Assembly: GCF_010093815.1 (NCBI RefSeq)
Contig: NW_022985550.1
Span: forward strand, 1,315,074-1,379,073
DNA length: 64,000 bases
Direction of reading: 5' to 3'
Source: Pseudovirgaria hyperparasitica
Taxonomy: Eukaryota; Ascomycota; Dothideomycetes; Acrospermales; Acrospermaceae
In this document: in pieces, positions 53,184 to 64,000 of the stretch
Position numbering within the stretch: the first letter of the stretch is position 1
How the letters are laid out: every line of letters starts with the position of its first letter
The notes under the pieces: model-generated
Seen by the model: the letters and a program-made list of their open reading frames with translations, nothing else
Told to the model about the DNA's origin: nothing
Database searches by the model: none
Made by a program: the position numbers and the translations under genes

Positions 53184-54570
53184 CTATGGTTCATTAGATA
53201 GAGGTTTTTGTACCTTTCGACGTTTCTTATTGGAACCACGTCCATTTTCTTCTCCACCGGTCGAGTCTGCCACATCTTCTTCGACAAAGGTCTCACCGTA
53301 ACCTGTATAACTGGAATCATCATATCGGCGCTTCTTCCCCGGTCGCTGTGGACGCTGAGCCGTGGGATGAGATGATGTGCGCGCAATTTGTGGTGCCGGG
53401 GTGGCTCCTGCTGGTACGAATGGTTTTTTCTGCGGTGGGACAAACCCAAGTCCAACTTTCGGCTTATTGAATTCGTCTTGACCCACGATATTCCGCCATT
53501 TTCGATCGTCCTGGGGGCTCAAATTTCCAGATTTCATACTCATAGCGCGGGCCATTAGATCGTCTCCGAAGGGCTGTGCAGATATAAGACTACTATTTCC
53601 GATAGACGACTTCCACTCTTCTTCGGTAGTGTCGTGCATACGCGTTAGCTCTCCTGGTCGTGATGTAGGCTTATTCTTTCCTGAAAGATGCAACAATTTT
53701 ATTTGATTCTCATAAGATTTGCGTAGCTTGTTGATTTTCTCGCCAGTGACTGGATCTGTACGAGCGACACTAGCAGCTAAGCCATTGAGATTGTAGGTCG
53801 AGATAAGGTGTTGAGAGGTATGCGGTCGGGACTGTATAAGAGCTACCCAAGCACCTGTGTTAACATTCGTATTCCTAAGGAAAATAAGCACGAGCGAAGG
53901 GAACCTTACGATCTAGAACTGGGAAAAAGAGGGTTTCCATTGGCGAGGCATCAGCCAACGATCCATCTCCTTGCCTTTCGTGATCGGTTCGTCTGTGGCT
54001 GGCTTCTTGCATATCTTCCATTTCTACGTCCACCTTACTCTGATCATATTTGACTTCCTTAGTTTCTCCATGTACCTGTGATGCCGAAGACATGTACGGC
54101 GGGGATGTAGGTGTGTTCGGATGAACCGTAACTGACTTTTGTTCGGCGTTCTTCGCGGGATGGGCGAGGTGATACGGCGGTGACGCAGGTGAGAATGATC
54201 CTTCGAGACGGGGCTTCTTATGCGGACTGGCCGACATAGGAGCGACACTTCTCTTCGAGGGCGTGATAGCGATACCCGGCTTTGGAGGGTTGTTGTACGT
54301 GCTGGCCGAAGTAGGCAAAGTCGGAGGAGGGGATTGCGCTGACAACACTTCCGGTGAAGCGTTCAGCAGTTTCGCTTGTACAGTATCGACATTCGAAGAA
54401 GTATTGAGCCTTTTCTTCTTCACTATGCGCTGTCGCTTTATTCTGGTAGTGGCCGTCGGGTTGGGTGGTCGTGACGATGAGGTTGGAGGGAGTTGGGTGG
54501 AGGTCGAGGTGGAAGCCCTATCCGGCTTTGTTCCAGAGGCTGACGGCTTGGCTTTCCTCTCGATGGCCAT
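53184..54570 (-). CDS. MED19: Mediator complex subunit 19 (ROX3)
   Basis: Head-module subunit of Mediator, linking activators to RNA polymerase II. Two exons (53910..54570 and 53184..53854, minus strand) give 443 residues. The first 220 residues are a basic, Ser/Pro-rich disordered region (KRQRIVKKKRLN; HKKPRLEG). The conserved Rox3 core follows the splice: RPHTSQHLISTYNLNG and SVARTDPVTGEKINKLRKSYE (about residues 231-272). A middle block, KWRNIVGQDEFN, and a basic C-terminal tail, NKKRRKVQKPL, complete it. The acceptor is ambiguous: TTAACACAG at 53855 is preferred, because the next in-phase choice (GGGTAG, 53841) would remove part of the WVALIQSRPH lead-in. It diverges from RAD10. Confidence 0.87.
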
Positions 54571-54944
54571 TTTGTCACGTGCTGAGCTGTGGTAACTAAT
54601 CTAGGTTAAGCGGGTGCCAATGTCTGAAACGTCACTCGGTCAATGGCGATGCTGCTAGATGTTCTGCAGATTGATGAGTATTGTGTAGAAGAAAGAATGA
54701 GAAGTATGAAGAAGGAAGAGAGAGAGAGAAAGAGAGAGCGAGAACTGAGTAGAGCAGCTTGTTAATAAGGTGCCTGCGACGATTGCGCATCAAGTGCCCG
54801 CGTGCCCGCGTGCCCGCGATATTGTTATTGAGGTAAGTGAACAAGCAATCCGCTGTGCCCACACTCGGAAGTTCACTCTTCCAAGCAAAAATCAAACCAC
54901 AGCCATACCTTCACCTTTGCCTGGCTTCTCGGGACGACTGCAAA
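54571..54944. other. Divergent promoter of MED19 and RAD10
   Basis: About 370 bp holding a GA-rich tract near 54710-54745 and three tandem GTGCCCGC words near 54796-54818. No gene is visible. Confidence 0.6.
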
Positions 54945-56024
54945 ATGACCGATGATGATTTCGGAGGCGATACTCAACTGAATGATGCCTTTGAAACTGC
55001 TCAACAGAATGTTGAACGCAATACCCGACGGTCTGATCCAGATGCACCAAAGGTACAGCAGCCGAAACCTCAAGCTCTACCATCTCGTGCAGGACCAACC
55101 TCAATTCTTGTTTCAACACGCCAAAAGGGCAATCCGATCCTCAATAGCGTGAAGACGGTACCTTGGGAGTATTCTGATATTCCGGCTGACTACGTGCTCG
55201 GCGCAACTACTTGCGCCCTTTTCCTATCACTTAAGTACCACCGCTTACATCCGGAATACATCTACAATCGCATTCAGAAATTACGTGGCATGTACAATCT
55301 TCGAATCTTGCTCACGATGGTCGACATACAGAACCATGAGGAGCCTTTAAAAGAGCTATCCAAAACATCCTTGATCAACAACGTTACTATAATTCTCTGC
55401 TGGAGTGCACAAGAGGCTGGGCGCTACCTAGAACTTTATAAGACATACGAGCATGCCGCCCCTACGAGCATCAAGGCACATCAATCTACCAATTATTCTG
55501 ATAAATTGGTGGACTTCATCACTGTTCCGCGCAGTATTAACAAGACCGATGCGATCGGTTTAGTTTCTAACTTTGGAAGCTTAAGGACTGCAGTCAATGC
55601 TCAGCCTGAGGAGGTCGCCCTCATCGCTGGTTGGGGGGAAAAGAAAGTGCAACGATGGTGCAACTCTGTCAGAGAGCCATTTCGTGTCCGCAAAGCGGCT
55701 AAACGCATCTACTCAACTGAGCAAACTCGCGCCTCACTCTCAAGAGAGCCGTCACATCGAGACGGCGAAGGCCCCCCAGAGGCTGCTGCAGTGGGTCCAA
55801 CGGTCTTGGATGGACCATTTGGATCCGAAGATAGTCAGCGCCCTGGAAAAACACATGACATCGCGGAAGAAGTGACTTCTGAGCATCAGGAGATTTTACA
55901 GAGCAAAGCCGAGTCTATAGGTGAGACGTCTGCGACAGTCTCGAATCCTGCAATGACAAAGACTCAAGAGCAAGATTTAAGCGAAGGTGTAATGGCTGCA
56001 CTAGCGAAACTACGGAAGTCCTGA
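54945..56024 (+). CDS. RAD10: DNA repair protein RAD10/ERCC1
   Basis: Non-catalytic partner of the XPF/RAD1 structure-specific endonuclease, which cuts 5' of lesions in nucleotide excision repair. Intronless, 359 residues from the ATG at 54945 (AAAATGACC context). The central domain is diagnostic: GNPILNSVKTVPWEYSDIP, then ADYVLGATTCALFLSLKYHRLHPEYIY and LLTMVDIQNHEEPLKEL. The tandem helix-hairpin-helix region follows (VPRSINKTDAIGLVSNFGS, then LIAGWGEKKVQRWCNSVREPF, about residues 205-255). The last 100 residues are a polar tail without known domain and are longer than in human ERCC1. The tail ends in the short helix GVMAALAKLRKS. Confidence 0.96.
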   Translation: MTDDDFGGDTQLNDAFETAQQNVERNTRRSDPDAPKVQQPKPQALPSRAGPTSILVSTRQKGNPILNSVKTVPWEYSDIPADYVLGATTCALFLSLKYHRLHPEYIYNRIQKLRGMYNLRILLTMVDIQNHEEPLKELSKTSLINNVTIILCWSAQEAGRYLELYKTYEHAAPTSIKAHQSTNYSDKLVDFITVPRSINKTDAIGLVSNFGSLRTAVNAQPEEVALIAGWGEKKVQRWCNSVREPFRVRKAAKRIYSTEQTRASLSREPSHRDGEGPPEAAAVGPTVLDGPFGSEDSQRPGKTHDIAEEVTSEHQEILQSKAESIGETSATVSNPAMTKTQEQDLSEGVMAALAKLRKS

Positions 56025-56895
56025 ACGTGTGCATACTAAAAGGAGAACTTCTGGTAGTCCTTGTGGGCAGCGGCTCATAGAAGCTGAGGTACCGATGGCC
56101 TTTTATCGAAGATCCGATCATGAGTGGGTTCGAAATATAATCTGCGAGGAATGGAAAGCTGATGCGCCAAAGAAGCTTTGGGTTAAAACAACTACATATG
56201 TGAAATATATGTTCATGGGCGAGCCATATTAGATTTGATGAGAGCTTTAAGTACTCTTAGCCTTTATCCGCACCTTAGTGTCATAGAAAGTATCATTAGA
56301 GTATTAGAGTCCTCACTTTCTAGGATGAGCTGATAATAGTCTGTCGGCCGAATTTCCCCACTTGCCACTTTGTGTAGGTGACTAATAGGTTGGAGATCAT
56401 ACCTGCCGATATCTCATAGAATAAATATATATATGGTAGATATACTTGATAGATTTGCAGTAGAAGAAAGAGACTGCAGTTGATAAGTCCATCTATTTAA
56501 ATTGTTAAAGAAATTCTACTATAGGTCTTGAGTTTTGGTTATGTTGTTAAGGCGAACAGGAAAGGGCCGGCCGGCCAAGATGATAGTCTACGAGTAGAGT
56601 GAATTATGCTATAGCATAGCAACATGTATAAAAGAGGGACGGTCTATTAAGTGCTAATCATACCGAATCTATACGATGGGAAGAGAATTCAGCTGTATAG
56701 TACCGCGTTGTGTGAACCGTCCACTAAGTAAATTTGGGAAAGGCGTTCGTGATACCTCTTACGCCGAAGTTTGCATTTTGCATCATGGCCTGGACCCTTC
56801 CAACTTAGATAGGCACGAGAATTGAGCACGCGACGGATGCGCGTCAACGCGTCAGGAATTCTAACAACCACGGTTGGTGGTTTCAATATGACAGC
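56025..56895. other. AT-rich intergenic region, no gene seen
   Basis: About 870 bp downstream of RAD10. It contains a GGCCGGCCGGCC run near 56565 and AT-rich stretches; short open frames are not credible. It should include the promoter of the UBA/AT-hook gene. Confidence 0.55.
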
Positions 56896-59069
56896 ATGAG
56901 AACGTTTGTCGACGATTCCGATGATGGTGGAGGTGACACAGTTAGCGAGAGTCAGTCGCCTGTGTCTGCCAAAGGAAACCCAGCCGAAATATGTGAAGTC
57001 GAAGAGACGCAAGAAGCAGCTTGTGCAGGTCTCGGTATGGAATGCTAAAAAGCATTGAAGGACACTCTTTGACAATGTAAAGCTGACTCAGTCAAGGACA
57101 TTCCGTTGAGGCCTTCACACCCCTCGTCGAACATATCACTCCTCTGAGACCCTCGAGTAAACGTAGGAGAACGATCAACGGCCACGTTACTGATAGCTCT
57201 CCTACCAAGCGGTTGGAAAGAAGTAAGACCATGCGAACTTATGGAAAGCCAACGCAGCATAGAGCTGCAGATTATTCAGAGATCAATGAGACTTTTCGAA
57301 GAACACAGTTCACCCAGGGGGATACTTCGGCCATCAAGTCTTCGAATCAGTCGAGAAATCCAAGTAGCCAGACGATTCATAGTGAGATGACCCAAGCCTG
57401 GCATTTACCCGCGTCTCTACAGCAAGAATTTGCTTTACACGAGCCAAACGCAATGTTCCCCGACCCATCAAGCACAGTGCCAGACAACAGCTCGACACAG
57501 AAACACCTCGTTCAAGATGCGATCGACGCCTTTAGAGCCCCTACAGTCGTGGAGATTTCTGTGACAGATTTCACTACCCAGAAGACGAACGAATCCTCCG
57601 TGCCGTGGTCAGACTACCTTCAGACGCAACCTGCAGAACCTGCCAAAACCCCGACGAACGCTGCAGCCCCAGAACCCCCTTCTACAACAGACCACACAGC
57701 TTTTCTTGATACACTACCAAAATTGAGTGATTCTTCTACTAGAAAGCGAAAAGCAACTAGTTCTCAGATCATTGGGACGCCAGATCAGGGAGTAGATTCA
57801 AGTCAGACGAAGCACCGGAAAGGCTACGCTAGTAGCACTATAGATCCTCTTGATTCTGATGAATTGGCTATTGATCTACCACAGGAGATGTATAAGCCTA
57901 GGCCGAGTCGATCACGATCTGCGAGATATGCGGACGATCCAATTGACTCGTCTGCGACCCTCCAGAGATTTAGTCGAAAAGTACCCAAGCGCAGCAAGAC
58001 AAGTTCGGAATGTGCAACGCACACAATGCAGCTGTCATCATCTGAAAAGATAGAAATGATATGTGCCATGGGATTCACCAGTTCTCAAGCTCATAACGCT
58101 CTACAGAGATCATATGGAAGTCTTGAGAAAGCTGTCGATCAGCTCTGTAACGTTGAATCCCAAGGACCGCATCAATCTGTCGAGGAAGTATCTTTTGTTG
58201 TCCAGACCAATGTACATCCTTCGAAAGATATCGATGAAGCGCAAGTGAAAACTTCGACCGAAGAAGTCACAAGTGTTGCAACTGTAACTGCAACTGGAAC
58301 TTCTATCCCTGTGCCACCAAAAGCAGTAGATGAGCCGACACAGAAAGAAGTCAAAGCCATCATTGACTCTGAAGATGAAGGCGATATCGACTCACCGATT
58401 ACTGAGAACGCAGAATATGTGCTTGCTAAGGAAGCCAATGGCACCTCGGCTGTAGAAGAGGATTTAGATGAAGAGCAGGGAACGGATGAAGACGCTGCTG
58501 TCGATATGCGCACGAAGATGAGGAGAACCAAGTCTATGCCGGTTCTTGCTGTTCAACGAAAAAATGAAGGGACGAAAACCAAAAAGCGACGTGGTCGTCC
58601 ACGAAAGGAAGCGGAAGTCGAGCTCGAGGATAGTCCAAAGCTCATCGACAAAGATTGCGGAAAGACACGTAAAGGTAGGGGCAGACCCCGCAAAAATGTC
58701 GACATAGTCCTGGAAAATATCGAAAGTCTGGTTGAAAAAGAGTTCGACGAAAAGGCCGAAGCTAAGACTGACACGGCGGTCGCAGAAGAAAAGAGCAAAG
58801 TTACCACTGCATTGACGGAGGACTCTCCTAATCCGAATGCCGTCCGTACAGTATTGCAGGCCCACTCACCTCCATCTACTCCGCCTCAGCAGCTACCTGC
58901 GTCAGCGCGGGATAGACCGGAAAGCAGGCACGGTCCTGAGCTCCTCTCACCGAAGAAGCCGAAAGCTCTGAGTCCTCATTCGCCATTGATGAAAGGCAAG
59001 GTCTCATATAGAGTGGGATTGAGCAGGAGGGCTAGAATAGCCCCGTTGCTACGAATTGTCAAGAAGTAA
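56896..59069 (+). CDS. UBA and AT-hook domain nuclear protein, unknown role
   Basis: Two exons, 56896..57034 and 57097..59069, give 703 residues. Most of it is disordered and Ser/Thr/Glu-rich. A UBA-type domain is visible at about residues 360-397 (SSEKIEMICAMGFTSSQAHNAL, then GSLEKAVDQLCN), with the MGF loop that contacts ubiquitin. Two AT-hooks follow, KRRGRPRK near 542-549 and KGRGRPRK near 572-579, for minor-groove DNA binding. The last 25 residues, YRVGLSRRARIAPLLRIVKK, form a basic block that looks conserved. I infer a chromatin-associated ubiquitin-binding protein, possibly in DNA repair or silencing, but recognise no named homologue. The 62-bp intron (donor GTATGG after CTCG) is one of two possible donors. 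Confidence 0.75.
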
Positions 59070-60786
59070 TGGGATAGGAAAATGAGGTCATGAATTTATG
59101 TGATATTACCTTTTATAGCGATATACCCTAGGGATCAGGACCATCAAAACGGCCAAAAAGCAAGCAGAATTAATACAGTTGAGTCACAGACTTTGAGTAC
59201 TCTATCTTTCTATATAGTAACAGATCTTACCTATGCTAAATGCTCAATAGCGACGGTGAGAGACATCTTACATTATCCACCCTTGTCATGCATCCCCGTT
59301 TTTACATTTGCTACTCTCTCAACGCACAGCCGTCTTCCTAAAGTGTGTCTTACTGTTGTGTAGTCGCAATGAGAGCTCGTCATGCGATATCAGCCGGGTG
59401 GCGAATATCAAAAATGCGTACACGTTTTACGACATGACACGCTGATGACCTCGCGCATATGCAGTGTGACCTGACGAGGGGTATAATGGCAGCTAGAGTG
59501 GAAGGCGAGCACGCGACTATTTTGTGAATTATTTGCCAGTCAGTGTCTCCTCACAACAGGGTTCTCCACTACTTCTGGTATACTTGTACTCTCATTTAAT
59601 TAGAGATCAGGTCAAGATTTTAATTCAGCGATCTACTGTGGATCACCAGGCAGAGGTATCACATCGTTTTTCGCCTTCGTGCGAACTAGAACTTTCGAAC
59701 CACTCCCGAGACGGGGTACCGGCGCCATTATGCAGGGACAGGTTCGCTGCTTCGTGTCTGCACGACGATGGAGCGATGAGCTCCACTGAAGCGTCATCTT
59801 TGGCGGCCTTCAAGCAGCAGTATTCGGCAGAAGTGCAGCATCATGACCAAGAGGCGACAGGGGTACGCATACACACGGCAAGTCAAGCGGACTATCAACG
59901 GAAAGAGAACGATGGGAAGATGTTGTGAAGAGAGTAGATTGGTATGGTAATTAGTGTGTAATTAAACTAAAGGTTGGGAAAAGCCAGGGGAGTGTTTTAC
60001 CGCACGCCACATACAGGACTGGCGAGTCGTTGAATTGTTTTTGGTCCTGTCGCCCTGAATATTAATTACCTTCTTACTGGAAAGGGGTCACGATGTTGGC
60101 GGGGCAGGTACGCTAAAAGGACTGGGCGTCACTTCTCTTTTTCACACGTGCAACACCCAGAGCCTTTCACTCGTATTTATTACTATTGCTGTACCACTCA
60201 CTGCACTACCACCACCACTACTACTACTTACTACCTTACCACTGTAACAAGAATAAGCAATTATATCTTCAAATCTACTTCACGCCCTTCCTCGTTCACC
60301 ATGCTAGCTTCTTAGGCCATCATTGGCATCTTACTTTGCGTTTGCGCCAGCCCCGACTCTTTCCTTCCAGCTCTCGCTGCCATACGTGCATATGACTGCT
60401 CTTAAGCATCATTCGTACTGAGGCATCTTCTTGCCCAAGGCACTTCCGCCCGGACAGCGCGAGCTCCAATTAGATCCTGGTATTAAGCCACGACCCTCAC
60501 CAAGCCATCATAACATATCTGATACTGAATCCCTCCGTCCCGCTAAAAGCCGCTCTTGTCTCGCTCCATTTCCGACACTGCCCGACATATATAATACACT
60601 ACATCACATTGCGCATTGACAAGCAATAACCTCCTGTCACATCAATTTCACTTCCCTGGGCGTCACATATTGACTTTTCTTGGCTTTCGCGCTCTGACCG
60701 TGGAATCGCCAACGCGAATCTTTCTCTATTGAAATTCGCACCCGCTTTATACAGCTTTTCATCACCAATGGTGGACTAAATACACG
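59070..60786. other. Intergenic region, no gene seen
   Basis: About 1.7 kb upstream of the GDE1 gene. It contains TAATTA motifs (near 59598, 59949, 59958 and 60062) and a CCA/ACT-rich leader near 60205-60235. Open frames of up to about 134 codons have no domain. A long GDE1 promoter and leader is the likely content. Confidence 0.55.
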
Positions 60787-63700
60787 ATGAAGTTCGGTCA
60801 TAACCTACCAAGGAACCAAGTTCCCGAGTGGGCTTCGTCTTATATTAACTACAAGGGCTTGAAGAAACTTATCAAGTCAGCACAAGAAACGGAGCGACAA
60901 GGCAACGAGGCTGATCTGGTTGGTAAGTGACTGCGATTGTGATGGTTCTTCAGGAGAACTGAAGCTCTATCTCGTACCACCCCGCTTTTTGGAGGGGAGC
61001 TCTGACCAGTGTCAGAGTTTTTCTTCTCGCTTGATCGCAACTTAGAGGACGTGGACAGCTTCTATTCGAAGAAATATGGGGAATCGGCGCGCCGACTGCG
61101 ACTTCTTCATGATCGTTACGGTCGAATGATCAAAGAACCGGACGGTCTTGATAAGGAAGAGGTCGATGATCTCATGGGAGCATTGTTAGAGCTCAGGGGC
61201 CAATTAAGAAAACTGCAATGGTACGGTGAAGTCAATCGTCGCGGCTTTGTAAAAATCACGAAGAAGCTGGACAAGAAAGTACCAAACTCCTCGGCTCAGA
61301 GACAATATCTAGCCTCCAAGGTCGATCCGAAGCCTTTCGCTACCAACAATCTTCTGGCTGCGGATGTAAAAGCAATTAATGATTGGCTTTCGGCGCTCGG
61401 AGACGCGAAGACTTTTGATGATGCGGGATCAGTTGGCTCAATTTCCTCTATGCGAAGAGGCACTTCTCGGGCGGCATTGAATCTCTCCCAATCCTTTCTG
61501 GACGAATTAGAACAGACCATTCGAGCTGACGATGCGGACACATTAATGGCTAAGCTAGCCGAGATCAAGACAGAGGAGGATCATGCGAGCGCTGCCTATC
61601 AGCAGCTTCTGCTTAACCTACTTCAACGCGCGATTTCGTGCAAATGCAGGAAAACGCTAGTTGCCCTGCTGCCAATCATTGACTCTTTGGAAGAGGACGA
61701 CGATATGAACAAGCGAAATTGTATCCATCGGCTGGTGATCTCTATTGGGAGAATCAAATCTGTCGACACACCCTCAAATTCAGGGGCACATAAGCCGTCG
61801 CCTGCGGAGGCGCCGAGCTTCATTGTGCCTGCAGCATCGCCAATGTTGGTACCGGCGCCCTGCGCAACGACCGAGCAAGAATCCGCACAGTTCCTCGGGA
61901 AACAAGATGAGATGGTCCGGCTGTTGACATTCCTGCTCGATAACCTAGAGCCAGAACAGCGAAAATCACTTGGTTCACGAGATGCATATGGACGGCTGCC
62001 TCTGCATTATGCAGCACAATATGGGTTCGTCGTGATATGCCAAGAAGTCATCAAACATATGCAAGACTGGGGTCAATTCGATGTCTCTCACTCAATAGAT
62101 TCTGAAGACTGGCAGGACGCTGAGGGCTACGCGCCGCTCCATCTTAGCGTGATCGGCGGTCATGCCCTGACTGCTAAGTGCCTACTAGATGCTGAGAGGT
62201 GGAAAGGTGCGTCTTATGAGATGCGAGATACCAGGAAACGTATAGACAAATCCGGGGCAGTACTGATGTTAGCCACGAAATCGAATGCAATCTCCATCGT
62301 AGAACTTCTTGTCGAAGCTGGTGTCGATATAAACCATACTGATGAGCAGGGTGAAACCGCTCTCCATGTGGCCGCACACTTTGGCCACACTAGATGTGCC
62401 GAAATTCTGCTTAAGGGGACCGACGACCAGAAAGCCGATGTCAACATACCAGAAACGACATTTGGGTGGACTCCGCTCTTCGTTGCTAGCGTTGATGGCA
62501 ACCTCTCCGTTGTAGAACTTCTGATTGGCGCTGGGGCAGACGTAGATAGGGTTGATCTATCTGGGTGGTCTGCCAAAGAACATGCAGCACTCAGGGGTCA
62601 CCTGGGAATAGCTCAGAAAATTGCGAGTCTATCACCTTTACCGGAACTGTCCACGTCGGACACGTCTTCACCCAATAGCTCTCCACCCCAGACACCAGCC
62701 CTCGGGCCTCAACGCATAAACGGAAAGCACGGCAAAATCCATACTGAAGCAACCAAGACATTTGGACATCGATATCTCACCAATCAAAGTATGATACTAG
62801 TCAGTTTGGGCAGTATGGACTCCAGGAAGAACTTTCCTGCAGTAAAACTAGAAGATATTCCCTTGACAGACGCGCACTCTACACAGCTTGACACCGCTCT
62901 GTCGATTGTGGTATCAGCCAATGGCGCGTCTGGTGAGCCTACCATCATCGATCTTCCTGTGCAAGAAAACATCAGCACAACCCCAATCACATTCATGACG
63001 TCCGACGCTTCGAAAGTTAAGCTTTTGTTTGACATTGTCCCGACCTATGCAGGTTCAAAGGATCGAGTCGTAGGCCGGGGAGTTGCCTTGCTGTCCACAA
63101 TCAGGCCAAATGTTGGCTCCAGAAGAATCTCTTTACAGGGTGATATTAGTGTCCCTGTCATGGCGGCCAGCACGCTGGACGTTATCGGCTCTGTGAATTT
63201 CAATTTCTTGATTATTACGCCGTTCCAGCATCCTAATATGTCTCTAACCGAAGACCGCACATATTGGAAAAGTATGGAAGATTCGACAATGGTTATCGGG
63301 CATCGAGGTAAACACGTCGTATCATTTGACTGGTGCTTTCTCAAACTTTCCAATAGGCATGGGCAAGAATCAGGCGGCTCAGAGGTCACTACAATTGGGT
63401 GAGAATACCATTGAGGTTTGTCGGTCTTTTCGTTTGCGAAACGTTTCTCTTAACGGTCGGTGCAGTCCTTCATAGCTGCCGCAAATTTGGGAGCTTCATA
63501 CGTCGAGGTAAGTCAGTCTGAAACTTCACACGGAATTCGCTAATGAGACTGTAGTTCGGTAAGAATTCCCCTAATGAGCCTGTGCTATCTCTGACGCATA
63601 ACAGATGTGCAGTTGACGAAGGATCATGTACCCGTCATTTATCATGACTTTCTTGTCAGCGAGACGGGCATAGATGCTCCTGTTCATACCCTCACTCTAG

Positions 63701-64000
63701 AGCAGGTAGGAGTTTCTGATGGGAATTGAAAGCACGACTGACATCCGTAGTTCCTACATGTGAGCGAACAGCGTACTCCTCGACATTCTCGTCCAGTCTC
63801 TCCTTCCGAGTACAAAGATCCTTCGAATAAGGGTTCGAAGGAAGGTCATCGAACACGATCCTACTCTGTGGGTTTACCACATGATGCTCGAAACACTGAC
63901 ATGAGCGAACGGATGAAGCACACGCGTGACTTCAAAGAAAAGGGCTTCAAAGGTAACAGTCGGGGTAACGCGATTCAGGCGCCTTTCACAACTCTCGAAG
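60787..64000 (+). CDS. GDE1: GDE1-type glycerophosphodiesterase (SPX-ankyrin-GDPD), 3' end cut by window
   Basis: Hydrolyses glycerophosphocholine to choline and glycerol 3-phosphate; the SPX domain senses inositol pyrophosphates or phosphate status. Exons seen: 60787..60922, 61016..63307, 63357..63415, 63466..63507, 63555..63558, 63605..63705 and 63751 to the edge. SPX begins MKFGHNLPRNQVPEWASSYINYKGLKKLI. Ankyrin repeats lie around residues 300-560 (AYGRLPLHYAAQYGF, EGYAPLHLSVIGGHAL, QGETALHVAAHFGH, GWTPLFVASVDGN). The GDPD barrel starts VIGHRGMGKN (His 808, Arg 809), runs LGENTIESFIAAANLGASYVE and continues VQLTKDHVPVIYHD. The catalytic E-F-D (843-845) is spread over three exons through a 4-nt exon. 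The gene runs off the right edge inside the GDPD domain. Confidence 0.93.

Noticed and set aside
56565-56576. GGCCGGCCGGCC run considered as a special site
   Set aside because: A short GC run with no surrounding structure or known role.

Overview
The window looks like a gene-rich stretch of a filamentous ascomycete (Pezizomycotina) nuclear genome, most likely a Dothideomycete. The evidence is short introns of about 45-150 bp with GTAAGT/GTATGT-type donors and CTAAC/CTGAC branch points, genes packed on both strands, and fungal-type families (CFEM, DUF2236/mpaB-like, SPX-ankyrin-GDPD, CpcA-type bZIP). I recognise no transposon, viral relic, rRNA, tRNA or CRISPR. Exon structures were assembled by eye from frame, splice sites and remembered family sequences, without alignment.

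Left part (1-18.7 kb): a SAM methyltransferase and a mitochondrial-type membrane protein diverge from about 1.4 kb. They are followed by a small conserved protein, a secreted aspzincin-like protease, an I78-type protease inhibitor, an unknown charged protein, a small ankyrin protein, a PAP2 lipid phosphatase, a CFEM/GPI protein, a degenerate-motif protein kinase and APS kinase. Intergenic DNA from 12.6 to 18 kb is rich in microsatellites.

Middle (18.7-35.6 kb): about 8.8 kb with no gene I can support lies upstream of a bZIP regulator (27.5-28.7 kb). Another 2.9 kb gap and ORC1 follow; ORC1 carries an unusually long intron of about 1.26 kb. The non-coding DNA here is full of simple repeats and of the hexamer TAATTA.

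Right part (36-64 kb): this is a dense housekeeping cluster. It holds PRP46 (spliceosome), an mpaB-type oxygenase, a CpcA/GCN4-type bZIP with upstream ORFs, a single-pass surface protein, a FAM50/XAP5 protein, a TTC1-like TPR protein, a HAD phosphatase, p23/SBA1 (Hsp90 co-chaperone), VPS24 (ESCRT-III), MED19 (Mediator), RAD10/ERCC1 (DNA repair) and a UBA plus AT-hook protein. The window ends inside a GDE1-type glycerophosphodiesterase. Many neighbours are divergent pairs sharing 200-600 bp promoters. I see no biosynthetic cluster.

The most unusual signals are an inferred 4-nt microexon in the GDE1 gene at its catalytic E-F-D motif, flanked by two introns that share sequence; the TAATTA enrichment with the gene desert; the long ORC1 intron and its Gly/acidic insert; and the unresolved CpcA leader with several short upstream ORFs.
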